Shown: positions 43,599 through 54,090, counted from the first letter of the stretch. The stretch: DNA of 64,000 nt from Roseovarius aestuarii (GCA_027214255.1 JAPWHL010000006.1:1-64000); one strand, 5' to 3'. Notes: a model not told the origin generated them from the letters alone. Numbers and translations: made by a program.

Positions 43599-44537
43599 AT
43601 GGATATTACTCTGCATCTTGGGGCGCATCGCTGTGCCTCGACCAGCTTTCAGTTCTACCTGCGCAAGAATGTGAACCGCCTGTACCGGCAAGGTGTCGGC
43701 GTCTGGGGACCTGGTCAAACGCGCAAGGGGCTGTTTTCGGGTGTGTTTCCGTTGCCGGGCCATATTCCTGCATCCCGCCAATTCGAGCGCGCGCGCGGGC
43801 GTGTGTCATTAGCCTTGACCAAGATGGAGGCCGCAGGGTTGCGCAAATTGATCGTGTCGGACGAAAACATGATCGGTGCACCGCGCAGCAACCTGCGCGA
43901 TATGCGGCTATATCCGGGTATCGGCGAACGTATGGCGCGCCATGGAGCGTTGCTGGGCGGGCGGGTTGGACGTGTCGTTTTGTCCATCCGCGCGCAGGAT
44001 TCGTATTGGGCATCCTGTCTGGCCTACAAAGTGACGCGTGGCGGGACAATCCCGCCGCAGAATGCTCTGGCGCAGATTGCCAACTCGGCGCGCGGGTGGC
44101 GCGAAGTAATCACCGATTTGGCCTGCGCCTTGCCCGAGGCCGAAATTATTGTGATGCCGCACGAAACCTATGGGGCCACTCCGGAACGCAAACTGGCGGT
44201 CATGTTGGGCACGGGCGACGTGCCGCGCGGGCATGCGCGCGAGTGGCTGAACCGCTCGCCCATGCTGCCGGAATTGCGCCGCGCTGTGACGAGCCGTGGG
44301 GGTGCGGCGACGGAGCTGCCACCGCAGGACGGGGTGTGGCGGCCGTTTTTGCCATCCCAAACGGCGGCAATGGCCGAGGCATATCTCGACGATTTGTTTT
44401 GGCTGCGTGCCGGGGCGGATGGTCTGGCGACACTGACTGAGGAAACCGATCTGGCACGCGTGGGGCAAACATCACGCGGTCCGAGACAGACAAGAGGACG
44501 ACAACATGGCAAAGAAGACACCCGACGATTGGCGTGA
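43599..44537 (+). CDS. Sulfotransferase-like P-loop protein overlapping mcm
   Basis: 312 residues. The N-terminal '[20 protein letters not shown]' resembles the 5'-phosphosulfate-binding loop of sulfotransferase-like proteins (G-x-x-x-x-x-S/T). '[13 protein letters not shown]' and '[20 protein letters not shown]' fit the following strands and the 3'-phosphate site (R...S) of that superfamily. The substrate is unknown and catalysis unproven. Its last 32 bases overlap the start of methylmalonyl-CoA mutase, so the two genes are probably co-transcribed. The C-terminal 20 residues, encoded within the overlap, look non-conserved and very basic. Confidence 0.7.
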   Translation: MDITLHLGAHRCASTSFQFYLRKNVNRLYRQGVGVWGPGQTRKGLFSGVFPLPGHIPASRQFERARGRVSLALTKMEAAGLRKLIVSDENMIGAPRSNLRDMRLYPGIGERMARHGALLGGRVGRVVLSIRAQDSYWASCLAYKVTRGGTIPPQNALAQIANSARGWREVITDLACALPEAEIIVMPHETYGATPERKLAVMLGTGDVPRGHAREWLNRSPMLPELRRAVTSRGGAATELPPQDGVWRPFLPSQTAAMAEAYLDDLFWLRAGADGLATLTEETDLARVGQTSRGPRQTRGRQHGKEDTRRLA

Positions 44538-46638
44538 CCTGGCCGCAAAAGAGTTGCGCGGGCGCAGCGTTGATGACCTGACGTGGAACACGTTGGAGGG
44601 GATCGCGGTCAAACCGCTTTACACCGCCGAGGATATCGAAGGGCTGGACCATCTGGGGTCAATTCCGGGGTTTGCTCCGTTCACACGCGGCCCCAAGGCG
44701 ACGATGTATGCCGGACGCCCATGGACAATCCGCCAGTATGCCGGGTTCTCGACCGCCGAGGAATCCAACGCGTTTTACCGGCGCAATCTGGCGGCCGGAC
44801 AACAGGGGGTCAGCGTGGCCTTCGATCTGGCCACACACCGTGGCTATGACAGCGATCACGAACGGGTTGTCGGCGATGTCGGCAAGGCAGGCGTGGCCAT
44901 CGACAGCGTCGAGGATATGAAAATCCTGTTTGACGGTATTCCGCTGGATAAGGTCAGCGTGTCGATGACGATGAATGGCGCGGTGATCCCGATCTTGGCG
45001 AGTTTCATTGTCGCGGGCGAAGAGCAGGGGCACGACCGCAGCCTGCTGTCAGGAACCATTCAGAATGACATTCTGAAAGAGTTCATGGTCCGCAATACAT
45101 ATATCTACCCGCCGGAACCTTCGATGAAGATCGTCAGCGACATCATCGGATATACCTCTGAACATATGCCGAAATTTAACTCGATCTCGATTTCGGGTTA
45201 TCACATGCAAGAGGCTGGTGCGAACCTTGTTCAGGAGCTGGCCTTTACCCTTGCTGATGGCAAGGAATACGTGCGGGCCGCCATCGAGGCCGGCATGGAC
45301 GTGGACAAATTTGCGGGGCGGTTAAGCTTTTTCTTTGCGATCGGGATGAACTTTTTCATGGAGGCGGCGAAACTGCGCGCCGCGCGACTTCTATGGCACC
45401 GCATCATGACCGAGTTTGACGCAAAATCGGACCGCTCGAAAATGCTGCGCACCCATTGCCAGACCAGCGGCGTCAGCCTGCAAGAGGCCGACCCCTACAA
45501 CAACGTGATCCGCACCGCCTATGAGGCGATGAGCGCGGTTTTGGGTGGCACGCAATCCCTGCACACCAATGCCTTGGACGAGGCAATTGCCCTGCCCACC
45601 GATTTCAGTGCCCGTATTGCGCGCAACACGCAGTTGGTGCTGCAAGAAGAAACAGGCGTGACCAATGTGGTCGATCCGCTGGCGGGATCGTATTATGTCG
45701 AAAGCCTGACCGCTGAACTGGCTGATGCGGCGTGGAAAATCATTAAAGAAGTCGATGACATGGGCGGCATGACCAAGGCTGTTGCCTCGGGGATGCCAAA
45801 GCTGCGCATCGAAGAATCCGCCGCGACCCGTCAGGCAATGATCGACCGGGGCGATGAGGTGGTTGTTGGTGTCAACAAATACCGCAAGGACAATGAGGAC
45901 CCGATCGATATTCTGGATGTCGATAATGTTGCGGTGCGCGTCAGCCAGATTGCCCGGCTGGAGAAAATCCGTGCCTCGCGCGATCAGGCCGCGTGTGACG
46001 CAGCCTTGAGTGAACTTGAACGCCGCGCTCGTGAGGGCGGTAATCTTCTGGATGCGGCGGTCGAAGCCGCGCGCGCGCGCGCAACTGTTGGGGAAATCAG
46101 CATGAGTATGGAAAAGGTATTTGGCCGTCACCGCGCCGAGGTCAAAACTCTGGCTGGGGTCTATGGTGCCGCCTATGAGGGTGATGAAGACTTCGCCGCG
46201 ATTCAGAAATCGGTCGAGGATTTTGCCGAGGCCGAAGGGCGCCGTCCCCGTATGCTGGTGGTCAAGATGGGGCAGGATGGCCATGATCGCGGGGCCAAGG
46301 TGATCGCGACTGCCTTTGCTGATATCGGGTTTGATGTTGATGTCGGACCACTGTTCCAGACCCCCGAAGAGGCGGCGCAGGATGCAATCGACAATGACGT
46401 GCATGTCATCGGCATTTCCAGTCAGGCGGCAGGGCACAAAACACTGGCCCCCAAGCTGATCGAATCCCTGCGATCGCAGGGGGCGGGGGATATTTTGGTG
46501 ATCTGCGGCGGTGTGATTCCGCAACAGGATTACGACTTCCTGACCAAGGCCGGCGTCAAGGCCATCTTTGGTCCGGGTACAAACATTCCGACTGCGGCGC
46601 AGGATATTTTACGCCTGATCCGCGAGGCGCGCGGTTAA
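44506..46638 (+). CDS. Methylmalonyl-CoA mutase (single-chain)
   Basis: 710 residues. The N-terminal substrate-binding barrel has '[20 protein letters not shown]' and '[21 protein letters not shown]' (split), '[20 protein letters not shown]' and '[20 protein letters not shown]'. The C-terminal B12 domain has '[15 protein letters not shown]', with the D-x-H-x-x-G cobalt-binding motif. It isomerises (R)-methylmalonyl-CoA to succinyl-CoA, completing the propionyl-CoA route begun by PccA/PccB. The start has AGAGGA 8 bases upstream. Both domains are on one chain, so it works as a homodimer. No meaB-type G-protein chaperone gene is adjacent. Confidence 0.95.
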   Translation: MAKKTPDDWRDLAAKELRGRSVDDLTWNTLEGIAVKPLYTAEDIEGLDHLGSIPGFAPFTRGPKATMYAGRPWTIRQYAGFSTAEESNAFYRRNLAAGQQGVSVAFDLATHRGYDSDHERVVGDVGKAGVAIDSVEDMKILFDGIPLDKVSVSMTMNGAVIPILASFIVAGEEQGHDRSLLSGTIQNDILKEFMVRNTYIYPPEPSMKIVSDIIGYTSEHMPKFNSISISGYHMQEAGANLVQELAFTLADGKEYVRAAIEAGMDVDKFAGRLSFFFAIGMNFFMEAAKLRAARLLWHRIMTEFDAKSDRSKMLRTHCQTSGVSLQEADPYNNVIRTAYEAMSAVLGGTQSLHTNALDEAIALPTDFSARIARNTQLVLQEETGVTNVVDPLAGSYYVESLTAELADAAWKIIKEVDDMGGMTKAVASGMPKLRIEESAATRQAMIDRGDEVVVGVNKYRKDNEDPIDILDVDNVAVRVSQIARLEKIRASRDQAACDAALSELERRAREGGNLLDAAVEAARARATVGEISMSMEKVFGRHRAEVKTLAGVYGAAYEGDEDFAAIQKSVEDFAEAEGRRPRMLVVKMGQDGHDRGAKVIATAFADIGFDVDVGPLFQTPEEAAQDAIDNDVHVIGISSQAAGHKTLAPKLIESLRSQGAGDILVICGGVIPQQDYDFLTKAGVKAIFGPGTNIPTAAQDILRLIREARG

Positions 46639-46807
46639 GCTGCGTGGCGGCGGATGCAGCAGGGAGTTGCGACCGTCGCCAGTCCACTTTAGGTCATCAG
46701 GTGACATGCGATGAGATGCCATCCAAGGGCATTTTTACGCGCTTACTTGGACTTTGGAGAATTCTGATGCACTGGACCGGTAACACCTCTGACTGCGGGC
46801 TAACACA

Positions 46808-47485
46808 ATGAGGCCGGTCGGAATCTTGGGAGGGATGGGGCCAGAGGCCACGATCTTGTTGATGCAAAAGGTCCTGAATGCCGTACCTGCTGCGGATGAT
46901 AGTGACCATGTGCCTTTGATCGTTCATCAAAATCCGCAGGTGCCTAGCCGGATCAAGGCATTGATCGAAGGGACGGGGCAAGACCCTGCGCCCGCTCTGG
47001 CACAAATGGCGTGTGATTTGCAGGCAGCAGGCGCTCAGGCGTTGGCGATGCCATGTAACACGGCGCATCACTATGCGCATGCGGTCACCAAAGCGTGCGA
47101 TCTGGCCTTTCTCAATATGTTGGATTTGACGGCTGAAACCTTGGTCGGGCAGGGCGCGCGGCGCATTGGAATGCTGGCGTCGCCCGCAACGCGCCTGGCG
47201 GGTGTGTTTGATGTGCCTTTTTCGGCGTCTGGGCTGACTCCGGTCTGGACCACGGACGAAGATGCGTTGCTGCGTATTATCCAGGCCGTCAAGGCCGGGC
47301 AGGCGGGCGCAGTCAAAGACGATCTGCGCGCCGTGGCCGACGATGTTCTGGCTCAAGGCGCGGACCGGTTGATGGTGGCCTGCACTGAACTGTCGCTGCT
47401 GACAGATGTGCTGCCAGACGGGGTCGCGTGGACAGATAGTCTGGACTGTTTGACAGACGGGATTGTCGCCTTTGCGCAAGGCTAG
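46808..47485 (+). CDS. Aspartate/glutamate racemase-family protein
   Basis: 225 residues of the cofactor-independent racemase fold. The start 'GILGGMGPEAT' and both catalytic Cys motifs, 'MPCNTAHHYA' (about residue 82) and 'VACTELSLL' (about residue 195), are present, as in aspartate racemases (YgeA-like). The likely reaction is interconversion of L- and D-aspartate, but related proteins have broad specificity. It stands 169 bases after the mutase gene and may be an independent unit. Confidence 0.87.
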   Translation: MRPVGILGGMGPEATILLMQKVLNAVPAADDSDHVPLIVHQNPQVPSRIKALIEGTGQDPAPALAQMACDLQAAGAQALAMPCNTAHHYAHAVTKACDLAFLNMLDLTAETLVGQGARRIGMLASPATRLAGVFDVPFSASGLTPVWTTDEDALLRIIQAVKAGQAGAVKDDLRAVADDVLAQGADRLMVACTELSLLTDVLPDGVAWTDSLDCLTDGIVAFAQG

Positions 47486-47618
47486 CCCCCTTGCCGCAGC
47501 AGGCCTGCGCCCAACCCGGGGCGTGATTTCACTGGCCGACTTGCGCTAACAAAACCGAATAAACCGGCAAACACGCGTTCAGGGGCAGGCAGTCCGCGTT
47601 GGTCGGCAAGCAGAAAGT

Positions 47619-47987
47619 TTAACCGCAGGTGGCAGCCGCTTGTTTGGCATAGCCTGAATAGGCCTCCCAAAACCGTTCGTCGCTGGAGCGATCCGATTGA
47701 CGGATGTCCTGCGCCATTTGCGGGTTGGAATAGAATTTGGCCGCGCGGGCCTGATCGCCGTTGGACAGGTTTCTATCGGCCACCGCCTGCACACAGCCAC
47801 ATAACTGGCGCGAGCGTGCCTTGCGATCCGAGGCCATGCAGGCGTTGTTGATCGGGCCACTGGCATATGGGGTTGCGGCGGAAGCGGTGCTGCGCGCGGG
47901 GGCGGGTTTGCTTTTGTTTTTGAATTTGTTGACACCACCACAGCCGGCAAGTGTCACGACCAAGCCTAAAATAACGATGTTTTTCAT
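47619..47987 (-). CDS. Hypothetical lipoprotein
   Basis: 122 residues. The signal 'MKNIVILGLVVTLAGC' ends with a lipobox, Cys-16. A basic, Ala/Pro-rich linker follows, then a Cys-containing helical domain ('INNACMASDRKARSRQLCGCVQAVADRNLS', split by turns) ending 'QAAATCG'. Four cysteines suggest disulfides in the periplasm. I recall similar proteins in Rhodobacteraceae without known role. It lies between the racemase-family gene and lepA, divergent from lepA. Confidence 0.75.
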   Translation of the reverse strand: MKNIVILGLVVTLAGCGGVNKFKNKSKPAPARSTASAATPYASGPINNACMASDRKARSRQLCGCVQAVADRNLSNGDQARAAKFYSNPQMAQDIRQSDRSSDERFWEAYSGYAKQAAATCG

Positions 47988-48174
47988 TGCTTTTGCCTCA
48001 TCTGCGTTGGGTCACCGGGGTTTGCCCCCCGTTTTAAATCGACCGTCACGCTTGTTTGCCTGATCCGCGAGGGTTTTTCAATTCACAAGATGGTCGGGCG
48101 CGTGTCAGGCAGGCTGTGTGGCTTGCATGCGTATCCGTCTTGACCGCTCCCTCAAACCCCTTCATATCCCACGT

Positions 48175-49974
48175 ATGACAGAGCTTTCGCATATCCGTAA
48201 TTTCTCGATCGTGGCCCATATTGACCACGGTAAATCCACGCTTGCTGATCGCCTGATCCAGCAGACCAACACGGTCGCGGAACGGGACATGAAAGAGCAG
48301 ATGCTGGACAGCATGGATATCGAGCGCGAGCGCGGTATCACCATCAAGGCACAGACCGTGCGCATCAACTATACCGCGCAGAACGGCGAAGAATATGTGT
48401 TGAATTTGATCGACACGCCGGGTCACGTTGATTTCGCCTATGAAGTCAGCCGCTCGATGCGGGCTGTTGAAGGATCGCTTTTGGTGGTGGACAGCACCCA
48501 AGGGGTCGAGGCGCAGACATTGGCCAATGTCTATCATGCGCTGGATGCAGACCATGAGATTGTGCCGGTCCTGAACAAGATCGATCTGCCCGCCACCGAT
48601 TGCGACCGCGTGGCAGAACAGATCGAGGATGTGATTGGAATCGATGCCTCCGAGGCGATCCGAGTCAGCGCCAAGACCGGGCAGGGGATCACCGAAACCC
48701 TCGAAGCAATCATCACCCATCTGCCCGCCCCCAAAGGTGATCGGGATGCACCGCTTAAGGCGATGTTGGTGGACAGCTGGTATGACGCCTATCTGGGCGT
48801 GATCGTTCTGGTGCGCATTATGGACGGTTACCTGAAAAAGGGGGACCGCGTACGCATGATGCAAAACGGGTCCGTGCATCAGGTCGAACGCATCGGCGTG
48901 TTTCGCCCTGCGATGACTGTCGTTGACGGGCTGGGCCCCGGTGAGATCGGGTTTATCACCGCATCCATCAAACAAGTCCGCGATACCAAGGTCGGGGACA
49001 CGATCACCTTGGACAAAGCGCCCTGTGCGGCGCCACTGCCGGGGTTCAAACCTTCGGTTCCGGTGGTGTTTTGTGGGTTGTTCCCTGTCGATTCAGCTGA
49101 ATTCGAAGACCTGCGCGATGCGATTGAAAAGCTGGCGCTGAACGACGCCTCATTTAGCTATGAGATGGAAACATCAGCCGCGCTTGGTTTCGGCTTTCGT
49201 TGTGGGTTCTTGGGGCTGTTGCACCTTGAAGTCATCCGCGACCGCGTCGAGCGCGAGTATAACATCGAGCTGATCACCACTGCGCCTTCGGTGATTTACA
49301 ACATCTACATGAAGGATGGCACAATGGCCCCCCTTCATAACCCCGCCGATATGCCTGACATGAGCACGGTCGACCATCTGGAAGAGCCGCGCATCAAAGC
49401 GACGATTCTGGTGCCTGATGAGTATCTGGGTGATGTTTTGAAACTGTGCCAGGACCGGCGCGGCATTCAAATGGATCTGACCTATGCGGGCAGCCGCGCA
49501 ATGGTCGTCTATGATCTGCCCTTGAACGAGGTGGTGTTTGACTTCTACGACCGTTTGAAATCGGTGACCAAGGGCTATGCGTCGTTCGACTATCAGATGA
49601 CCGGCTATCGCGAAGACAATCTGGTCAAGATGTCTATCCTTGTGAATGACGAACCGGTCGATGCCTTGTCGATGATGGTACACCGCGACCGTGCCGAAAT
49701 GCGGGGCCGGGCCATGGTTGAAAAACTCAAAGACCTGATCCCGCGCCACATGTTCAAGATTCCGATTCAGGCCGCTATCGGCGGCAAGGTCATTGCGCGT
49801 GAAACCCTGTCTGCAATGCGCAAAGATGTGACGGCCAAATGCTACGGCGGCGACGCGACCCGCAAGAAAAAGCTGCTGGAAAAGCAGAAAGCGGGTAAAA
49901 AGAAAATGCGTCAGTTCGGCAAGGTCGACATCCCACAAGAGGCGTTTATTTCGGCGCTGAAGATGGACAACTAG
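48175..49974 (+). CDS. lepA: Elongation factor 4 (LepA), back-translocating GTPase
   Basis: 599 residues, the usual length. GTPase motifs are G1 'AHIDHGKST', G3 'DTPGHVDF' and G4 'NKIDLP'. Later domains follow the EF-G pattern, and the LepA-specific C-terminal domain ends with '[19 protein letters not shown]', which inserts in the ribosomal A site. It acts on stalled or mistranslocated ribosomes. ATG 48175 ([10 protein letters not shown]) matches family starts; an upstream in-frame ATG would add 19 non-conserved residues. Confidence 0.96.
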   Translation: MTELSHIRNFSIVAHIDHGKSTLADRLIQQTNTVAERDMKEQMLDSMDIERERGITIKAQTVRINYTAQNGEEYVLNLIDTPGHVDFAYEVSRSMRAVEGSLLVVDSTQGVEAQTLANVYHALDADHEIVPVLNKIDLPATDCDRVAEQIEDVIGIDASEAIRVSAKTGQGITETLEAIITHLPAPKGDRDAPLKAMLVDSWYDAYLGVIVLVRIMDGYLKKGDRVRMMQNGSVHQVERIGVFRPAMTVVDGLGPGEIGFITASIKQVRDTKVGDTITLDKAPCAAPLPGFKPSVPVVFCGLFPVDSAEFEDLRDAIEKLALNDASFSYEMETSAALGFGFRCGFLGLLHLEVIRDRVEREYNIELITTAPSVIYNIYMKDGTMAPLHNPADMPDMSTVDHLEEPRIKATILVPDEYLGDVLKLCQDRRGIQMDLTYAGSRAMVVYDLPLNEVVFDFYDRLKSVTKGYASFDYQMTGYREDNLVKMSILVNDEPVDALSMMVHRDRAEMRGRAMVEKLKDLIPRHMFKIPIQAAIGGKVIARETLSAMRKDVTAKCYGGDATRKKKLLEKQKAGKKKMRQFGKVDIPQEAFISALKMDN

Positions 49975-50189
49975 GCTGACTTCGCCTTGGGGTTGTCTTG
50001 GGCGCGGCTGAAGGGGCTTGGTGTCGTCAGTGGGTGAGGCCGTGTTGTGCGCTTCCTTGCTCCAAAATCTGATTTTGGTACAGTGTTCAGCAACCGGATG
50101 AGCCATTTTTAGACCAATTCCGTCACTCGAAACTGTCCGGTCCTTGATTTTATGTCTTGGCCGAGCGCAAACCGGGTATAAAAGGCAGC

Positions 50190-51491
50190 ATGGATACTTC
50201 AAGTTTTGCACAGCGGCTGGCCGTGACAGGTGCCATGCCCCGTCTGTCGGTCGGAATGGCGAAAACCGTTGATATTGGATTTCTTGCTCCGCTTTCAGGG
50301 CAGGTTGAATCCTGGGGATTACCGGGGCTGAATGGGTGCCGCATCTGGGAGGATTGGCTGAATCGCGCGGGGGGGCTCTTGATCGGTGGGCGTCGATATC
50401 CGATTTCGATTCACGCTTATGATTGCGGCGGTGATCCCGCCGAAGCCCGGAAGGGTGCGCAGCATCTGGTTCAGGCCCATGACATCCAACTGATGATGAT
50501 GCTGGGCGGGGATAGCTTTGCCGCCGTAGGCGATTTTTTACGAAGCCGCCGTATCCTGACATCGACGTTGCTGCCCAGCGACCTGTCGCCGGATACGCCA
50601 TATGTCATTGCCCCCAGCGAGGTGCACCCGATCTATGTTGTCACCGGGGTAGACTGGTTGGCGCGCACCCGACCTGACCTGAAAACCGTGGCAATGTGCG
50701 CGCAATCCGACGGGATGGGCCTGCCATCACTGGCGACTTATCGTGCCGCGTTCAAGGCCGCAGGGATCACTGCGGTCAAAGAGGTGCAATACCCCGCCGA
50801 GGGTGGCGATGTGGCGCAAATTGTTCAACCGATGCTGGATCAGAACCCGGATATCCTGTGCTGGTGTACCAGCTATACGCCGATGGTTCATGCGATGACG
50901 GAATACGCCTATGGGCAAGGTTACCAAGGGCAAATCCTGTCATGTACGCTGGATCAATATGATGTGTTGATGGCCCGTACCAGCGCAGAGTTCATGGATG
51001 GGTTGGTGTTCCAATTCCCGGACTTTGACGACCCGGCGTTGCGCGAAAAGGCGTTCTTTTTCAACCAACCCAATGCGTTTTACAAGGAATATAACCTGCG
51101 CTTTCCGGGCAGCTGGAGCGCGGTCAGCTGGGAATATGCTGCCATTCTGGATATCTGGCATGCGGCGGTGGAAAAGGCCGACACCGTGCGCCCGATGTCT
51201 GTTCTGGCAGCCATGAAACAACTGGGGCAGGTAACGCATGCGTTTGGCCCCGCCGAATGGTGGGGGCAGGATTTCTTTGGGATCGACAATGCGTTGGTCG
51301 GGGATTGGCCTGTGGTCACGATGCAAAAAGGCAAGGCGCGGATTGTGGAATTTGGATCGGTGCCCAAGTGGTTGGCCACCCATAGCGGGCTGTTAAAGGC
51401 CGAAATGCAAGATTTGGGACAGATGTGGGATCAACGTTTGGGGCGCACCCGTCAAAGCCCGGCCTTGGGCGCGCGCAATATCGACGTCTGA
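50190..51491 (+). CDS. Substrate-binding-protein homologue without export signal
   Basis: About 433 residues, full-length homologue of the binding protein at 52619-53908. They share 'IGFLAPL(S/T)G', 'LPSDLSPDT', 'EVHP(I/V)YVVTGV(D/E)WLA', 'SWEYA', and 'GIDNALVGDWPVV'. It belongs to the type I periplasmic-binding family used by branched-chain amino acid, urea and amide transporters. The N-terminus lacks a signal peptide: before 'VDIGFLAPL' there is no RR motif or hydrophobic core, though 'GAMPRLSVG' resembles the end of the paralogue's signal (GALPRASLA). It is therefore probably cytosolic and could act as a ligand sensor, as AmiC does, or be a decaying duplicate. It converges with the GntR-type regulator gene, 9 bases between stops. 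Confidence 0.82.
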   Translation: MDTSSFAQRLAVTGAMPRLSVGMAKTVDIGFLAPLSGQVESWGLPGLNGCRIWEDWLNRAGGLLIGGRRYPISIHAYDCGGDPAEARKGAQHLVQAHDIQLMMMLGGDSFAAVGDFLRSRRILTSTLLPSDLSPDTPYVIAPSEVHPIYVVTGVDWLARTRPDLKTVAMCAQSDGMGLPSLATYRAAFKAAGITAVKEVQYPAEGGDVAQIVQPMLDQNPDILCWCTSYTPMVHAMTEYAYGQGYQGQILSCTLDQYDVLMARTSAEFMDGLVFQFPDFDDPALREKAFFFNQPNAFYKEYNLRFPGSWSAVSWEYAAILDIWHAAVEKADTVRPMSVLAAMKQLGQVTHAFGPAEWWGQDFFGIDNALVGDWPVVTMQKGKARIVEFGSVPKWLATHSGLLKAEMQDLGQMWDQRLGRTRQSPALGARNIDV

Positions 51492-51500
51492 TGCCTCACC

Positions 51501-52226
51501 TTAGATATCTTGCATCAACAGTTGCTGCTCTTCGACCAGATGCAATTTGATGAACTCTACGGCAGAAGCTACGTCGCGGGACGCGATGGCGTTGAACAGT
51601 GTATTGTAGCGCTTCTGATAGTCCTGCAAGCGTTTGGGCGTCAGGGAACGGCGGCGCAATTTGGTGCGGAAACTCTGACGATACGTGGTGAGGGCCAGTT
51701 GATAACACGATGCCAAAAGGGGGTTGCCTGTGCCTTCGGCAATCTGGGTATAAAGTTTGTCTTCCAGTTCGATGAAGCCATCCACGTCGGTTTGGATGGC
51801 TTCTATCTGGGATAGGGTTTCGGACAGGGCCGCGATCAGGCGGGGGGTCATGTTGATCACCGCCAGACGCACGATTTCAGGTTCCAGAATGCCGCGCACC
51901 ACCAGATGATCCAAAGGGCTGGTATCGTCCGCAACAGTGTCGGCAGGGGCGCTGCGCGGGGTGTTCGATCGATAGGTGACAAAGCTGCCCGATCCGGCGC
52001 GGCGGCGAATGACGTTGTGGGTCTCCAGAACGTCCAGCGCCTCGCGCACCGTGTTGCGTGCGACACCCAGTTCAGATGCTAAGGTGCGTTCCGAGGGCAT
52101 GCGCGTGTCCAGCGGATACTCGTCCGATTTGATGCGGGCAAACAGTGTGTCGACCACAATTTGCACAGTTGCACCGACCGGCTGAACAGGGGCGAGTGTG
52201 ATGTCGTCGTCGATCTGGTGAGTCAT
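51501..52226 (-). CDS. GntR-family regulator, FadR subfamily (FCD domain)
   Basis: About 241 residues. The N-terminal winged helix has 'LDTRMPSERTLASELGVARN' and 'TVREALDVLETHNVIRRRAG', and the rest is the all-helical FCD effector domain, ending in 'FIKLHLVEEQQLLMQDI'. ATG 52226 has GGAGTG 5-7 bases upstream; an in-frame start at 52280 adds non-conserved residues. It faces away from the importer operon, across a region full of GACCA/TGGTC half-sites, so it is likely the local repressor or activator. The effector is unknown; the neighbour binding proteins suggest the imported solute. Confidence 0.88.
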   Translation of the reverse strand: MTHQIDDDITLAPVQPVGATVQIVVDTLFARIKSDEYPLDTRMPSERTLASELGVARNTVREALDVLETHNVIRRRAGSGSFVTYRSNTPRSAPADTVADDTSPLDHLVVRGILEPEIVRLAVINMTPRLIAALSETLSQIEAIQTDVDGFIELEDKLYTQIAEGTGNPLLASCYQLALTTYRQSFRTKLRRRSLTPKRLQDYQKRYNTLFNAIASRDVASAVEFIKLHLVEEQQLLMQDI

Positions 52227-52296
52227 TTTCACTCCGTAAGAGAGGGTGCACTGCCCGTCCAAGAGGGCGTTAACCCCCAAAGATGAGCCAAATATA

Positions 52297-52567
52297 GACC
52301 AATGGGCAAAAAAATGGCAGGTTCATCTTAGCCCAACCAAGTGGACCCGCCAATGGGTGTAACTGGCGGAATGCAAAGCTAATTTTGAACGAATTGGTAC
52401 TTTGGTCTGAACCAGATGCAGACCAAATCGACCAAAATATCGTCAAAAGGAACCGAATTTCTTTGCGGAATGGCGGATGTCTGTTAGCTTTTGGACCAAG
52501 GGCAAACCAATTTGCGCGAACTGGTCCTGTTTTGTGAAGGGTGTGTGGTGTCCCGCGGCGATTGGTC
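52297..52567. promoter_or_regulatory. Cluster of GACCA/TGGTC half-sites between regulator and importer operon
   Basis: Seven copies of the pentamer occur: GACCA at 52297, 52421, 52430 and 52494, and TGGTC at 52403, 52522 and 52563. Two form a perfect inverted repeat, TTTGGTCTG (52401-52409) and CAGACCAAA (52419-52427), and TGGTCTGAACCA (52403-52414) is itself a TGGT-N4-ACCA palindrome, the form used by FadR-type regulators. TAGACCAAT (52295-52303) recurs upstream of the cytosolic homologue (50110-50118). Confidence 0.7.
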
Positions 52568-52618
52568 CTGAATAAAGCATCCCCCCGGTCAACGGGTGGG
52601 CCAATAGGGAGATATGAT

Positions 52619-53908
52619 ATGTTATCCAAGATTGCCAAAACGGGTCTAACCCGCCGGACGTTTCTACGTTCGACAGCGGCTGCCACCGCCGTCGGTGCGT
52701 TGCCGCGTGCATCTCTGGCCGCTGACAAGGTCATCAAAATCGGCTTTCTCGCGCCGCTAACGGGCGCTGTCGCAGCTTGGGGCAAGCCGGGTCTGGACGG
52801 GTGCGAAATTTGGGCCGAGCGCGTAAACGCCGCTGGCGGGGTCAAATTGGCCGACGGCAATTACATGGTCGAGTTTGTCGCCTATGATAACGAATACGAC
52901 CCGGCCAAGGCGCGCACCGGTGCGACGAAATTGATCCGCGAAGATGGCGTCAGCTTTATCATGATGTTGGGCGGAGACACGTGGCCGGGGGTCCAACCGG
53001 TCGCCGACAAGACCGGCATGTTGTTCTCGACCCTGCTGCCGTCGGACCTTAGCCCTGACACAACAACATTGATCGCCCCGACCGAGGTGCATCCTGTTTA
53101 TGTGGTCACCGGTGTCGAATGGCTGGCCGAGAACAAGCCCGAATTGAAAACCGCCGTGATGTGCGCGCAGGACGACGCATTGGGCCTGCCATCGGTCGCG
53201 ACCTATTTAGCCGCGTTTGAGGCCGCTGGGATTGAAATGCTGGACGAACCCCTGTTGTTTGACCCGGCCACTACCGATTTCGCGCCGGTCGTCACGCGCC
53301 TGATCTCGGGTAACCCTGATATCGTTTGCCTAGACACCTGCTATTCCGACTATGTCCACCCGATCGCGGAACAGCTGTTTCAGCAAGGATTCAAAGGCCA
53401 GATCATTTCAGCCACCGCTGATTTTTACGACCAGATGATCGCGAAAACGTCTGAGGAATTCATGGAAGGTTTCATCTTCAACTTCCCGGATTTCGATGAT
53501 CCGGCGCTGAACTCGGATCAGATCAACTTTGACGATCCCAACGGGTTCTTTGCCGAATACAACGAAAAATTCCCCGGTCAGTGGGGCGCGGTCAGCTGGG
53601 AATACGCCTCGATCATGGACCTGTGGAAGGCCGCTGCCGAAAAGGCCGGCTCGGCCGAGCCGGACGCCGTTATTACCGCCATGAAGGACGGCAAGGGCAA
53701 ACACGCCTTTGGTGATGCGGATTGGTGGGGCAAGGATCTGTTCGGAATCGATAACGCGCTGGTCGGCGATTGGCCCGTCGTGGCGATTGAGAGCGGCAAG
53801 GCCACGATCAAGGAATTCCGCAACATGCCCGCTTGGTATGACAAGCACGGTGATTTGTTGATCAAACACATGAAGGCCTATGACCAGATGTGGGATCAAC
53901 GCAGCTAA
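52619..53908 (+). CDS. ABC transporter substrate-binding protein, Tat-exported (type I, branched-chain amino acid/urea type)
   Basis: 429 residues. The start at ATG 52619 has AGGGAG upstream and gives a Tat signal 'LTRRTFLRSTAAATAVGALP'. The mature protein starts near 'ADKVIKIGFLAPLTGAVAAW', with later ligand-site-like segments 'MMLGGDTWPGV', 'STLLPSDLSPDT' and 'DTCYSDYVHPIAEQ'. The solute could be an amino acid, amide, urea or short organic acid; sequence alone does not decide. It is the first gene of the importer operon (permeases, ATPases and a TPR-like gene follow) and lies downstream of the half-site cluster. Confidence 0.9.
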   Translation: MLSKIAKTGLTRRTFLRSTAAATAVGALPRASLAADKVIKIGFLAPLTGAVAAWGKPGLDGCEIWAERVNAAGGVKLADGNYMVEFVAYDNEYDPAKARTGATKLIREDGVSFIMMLGGDTWPGVQPVADKTGMLFSTLLPSDLSPDTTTLIAPTEVHPVYVVTGVEWLAENKPELKTAVMCAQDDALGLPSVATYLAAFEAAGIEMLDEPLLFDPATTDFAPVVTRLISGNPDIVCLDTCYSDYVHPIAEQLFQQGFKGQIISATADFYDQMIAKTSEEFMEGFIFNFPDFDDPALNSDQINFDDPNGFFAEYNEKFPGQWGAVSWEYASIMDLWKAAAEKAGSAEPDAVITAMKDGKGKHAFGDADWWGKDLFGIDNALVGDWPVVAIESGKATIKEFRNMPAWYDKHGDLLIKHMKAYDQMWDQRS

Positions 53909-54090
53909 GACAGCATGACGGGGTGTCGCCATGCGCTACCCTGCAATGCCCTGTGATGAACAGGTCTTGCGCATGAACCGCATACTGGCGTGCCTGCAGG
54001 CCAAATCGGACATGCCACGTCATGAACGCCACGAATGGCGGCACATACTCCTGTGCCGCCTTACCACCCAATTATTTGAGATGTATGACT

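Noticed and set aside
42803..44440. A 545-codon plus-strand frame spanning the lipoprotein, DUF4174 and sulfotransferase-like genes
   Set aside because: It crosses three better genes on both strands with no matching domain, a by-product of GC-rich composition.
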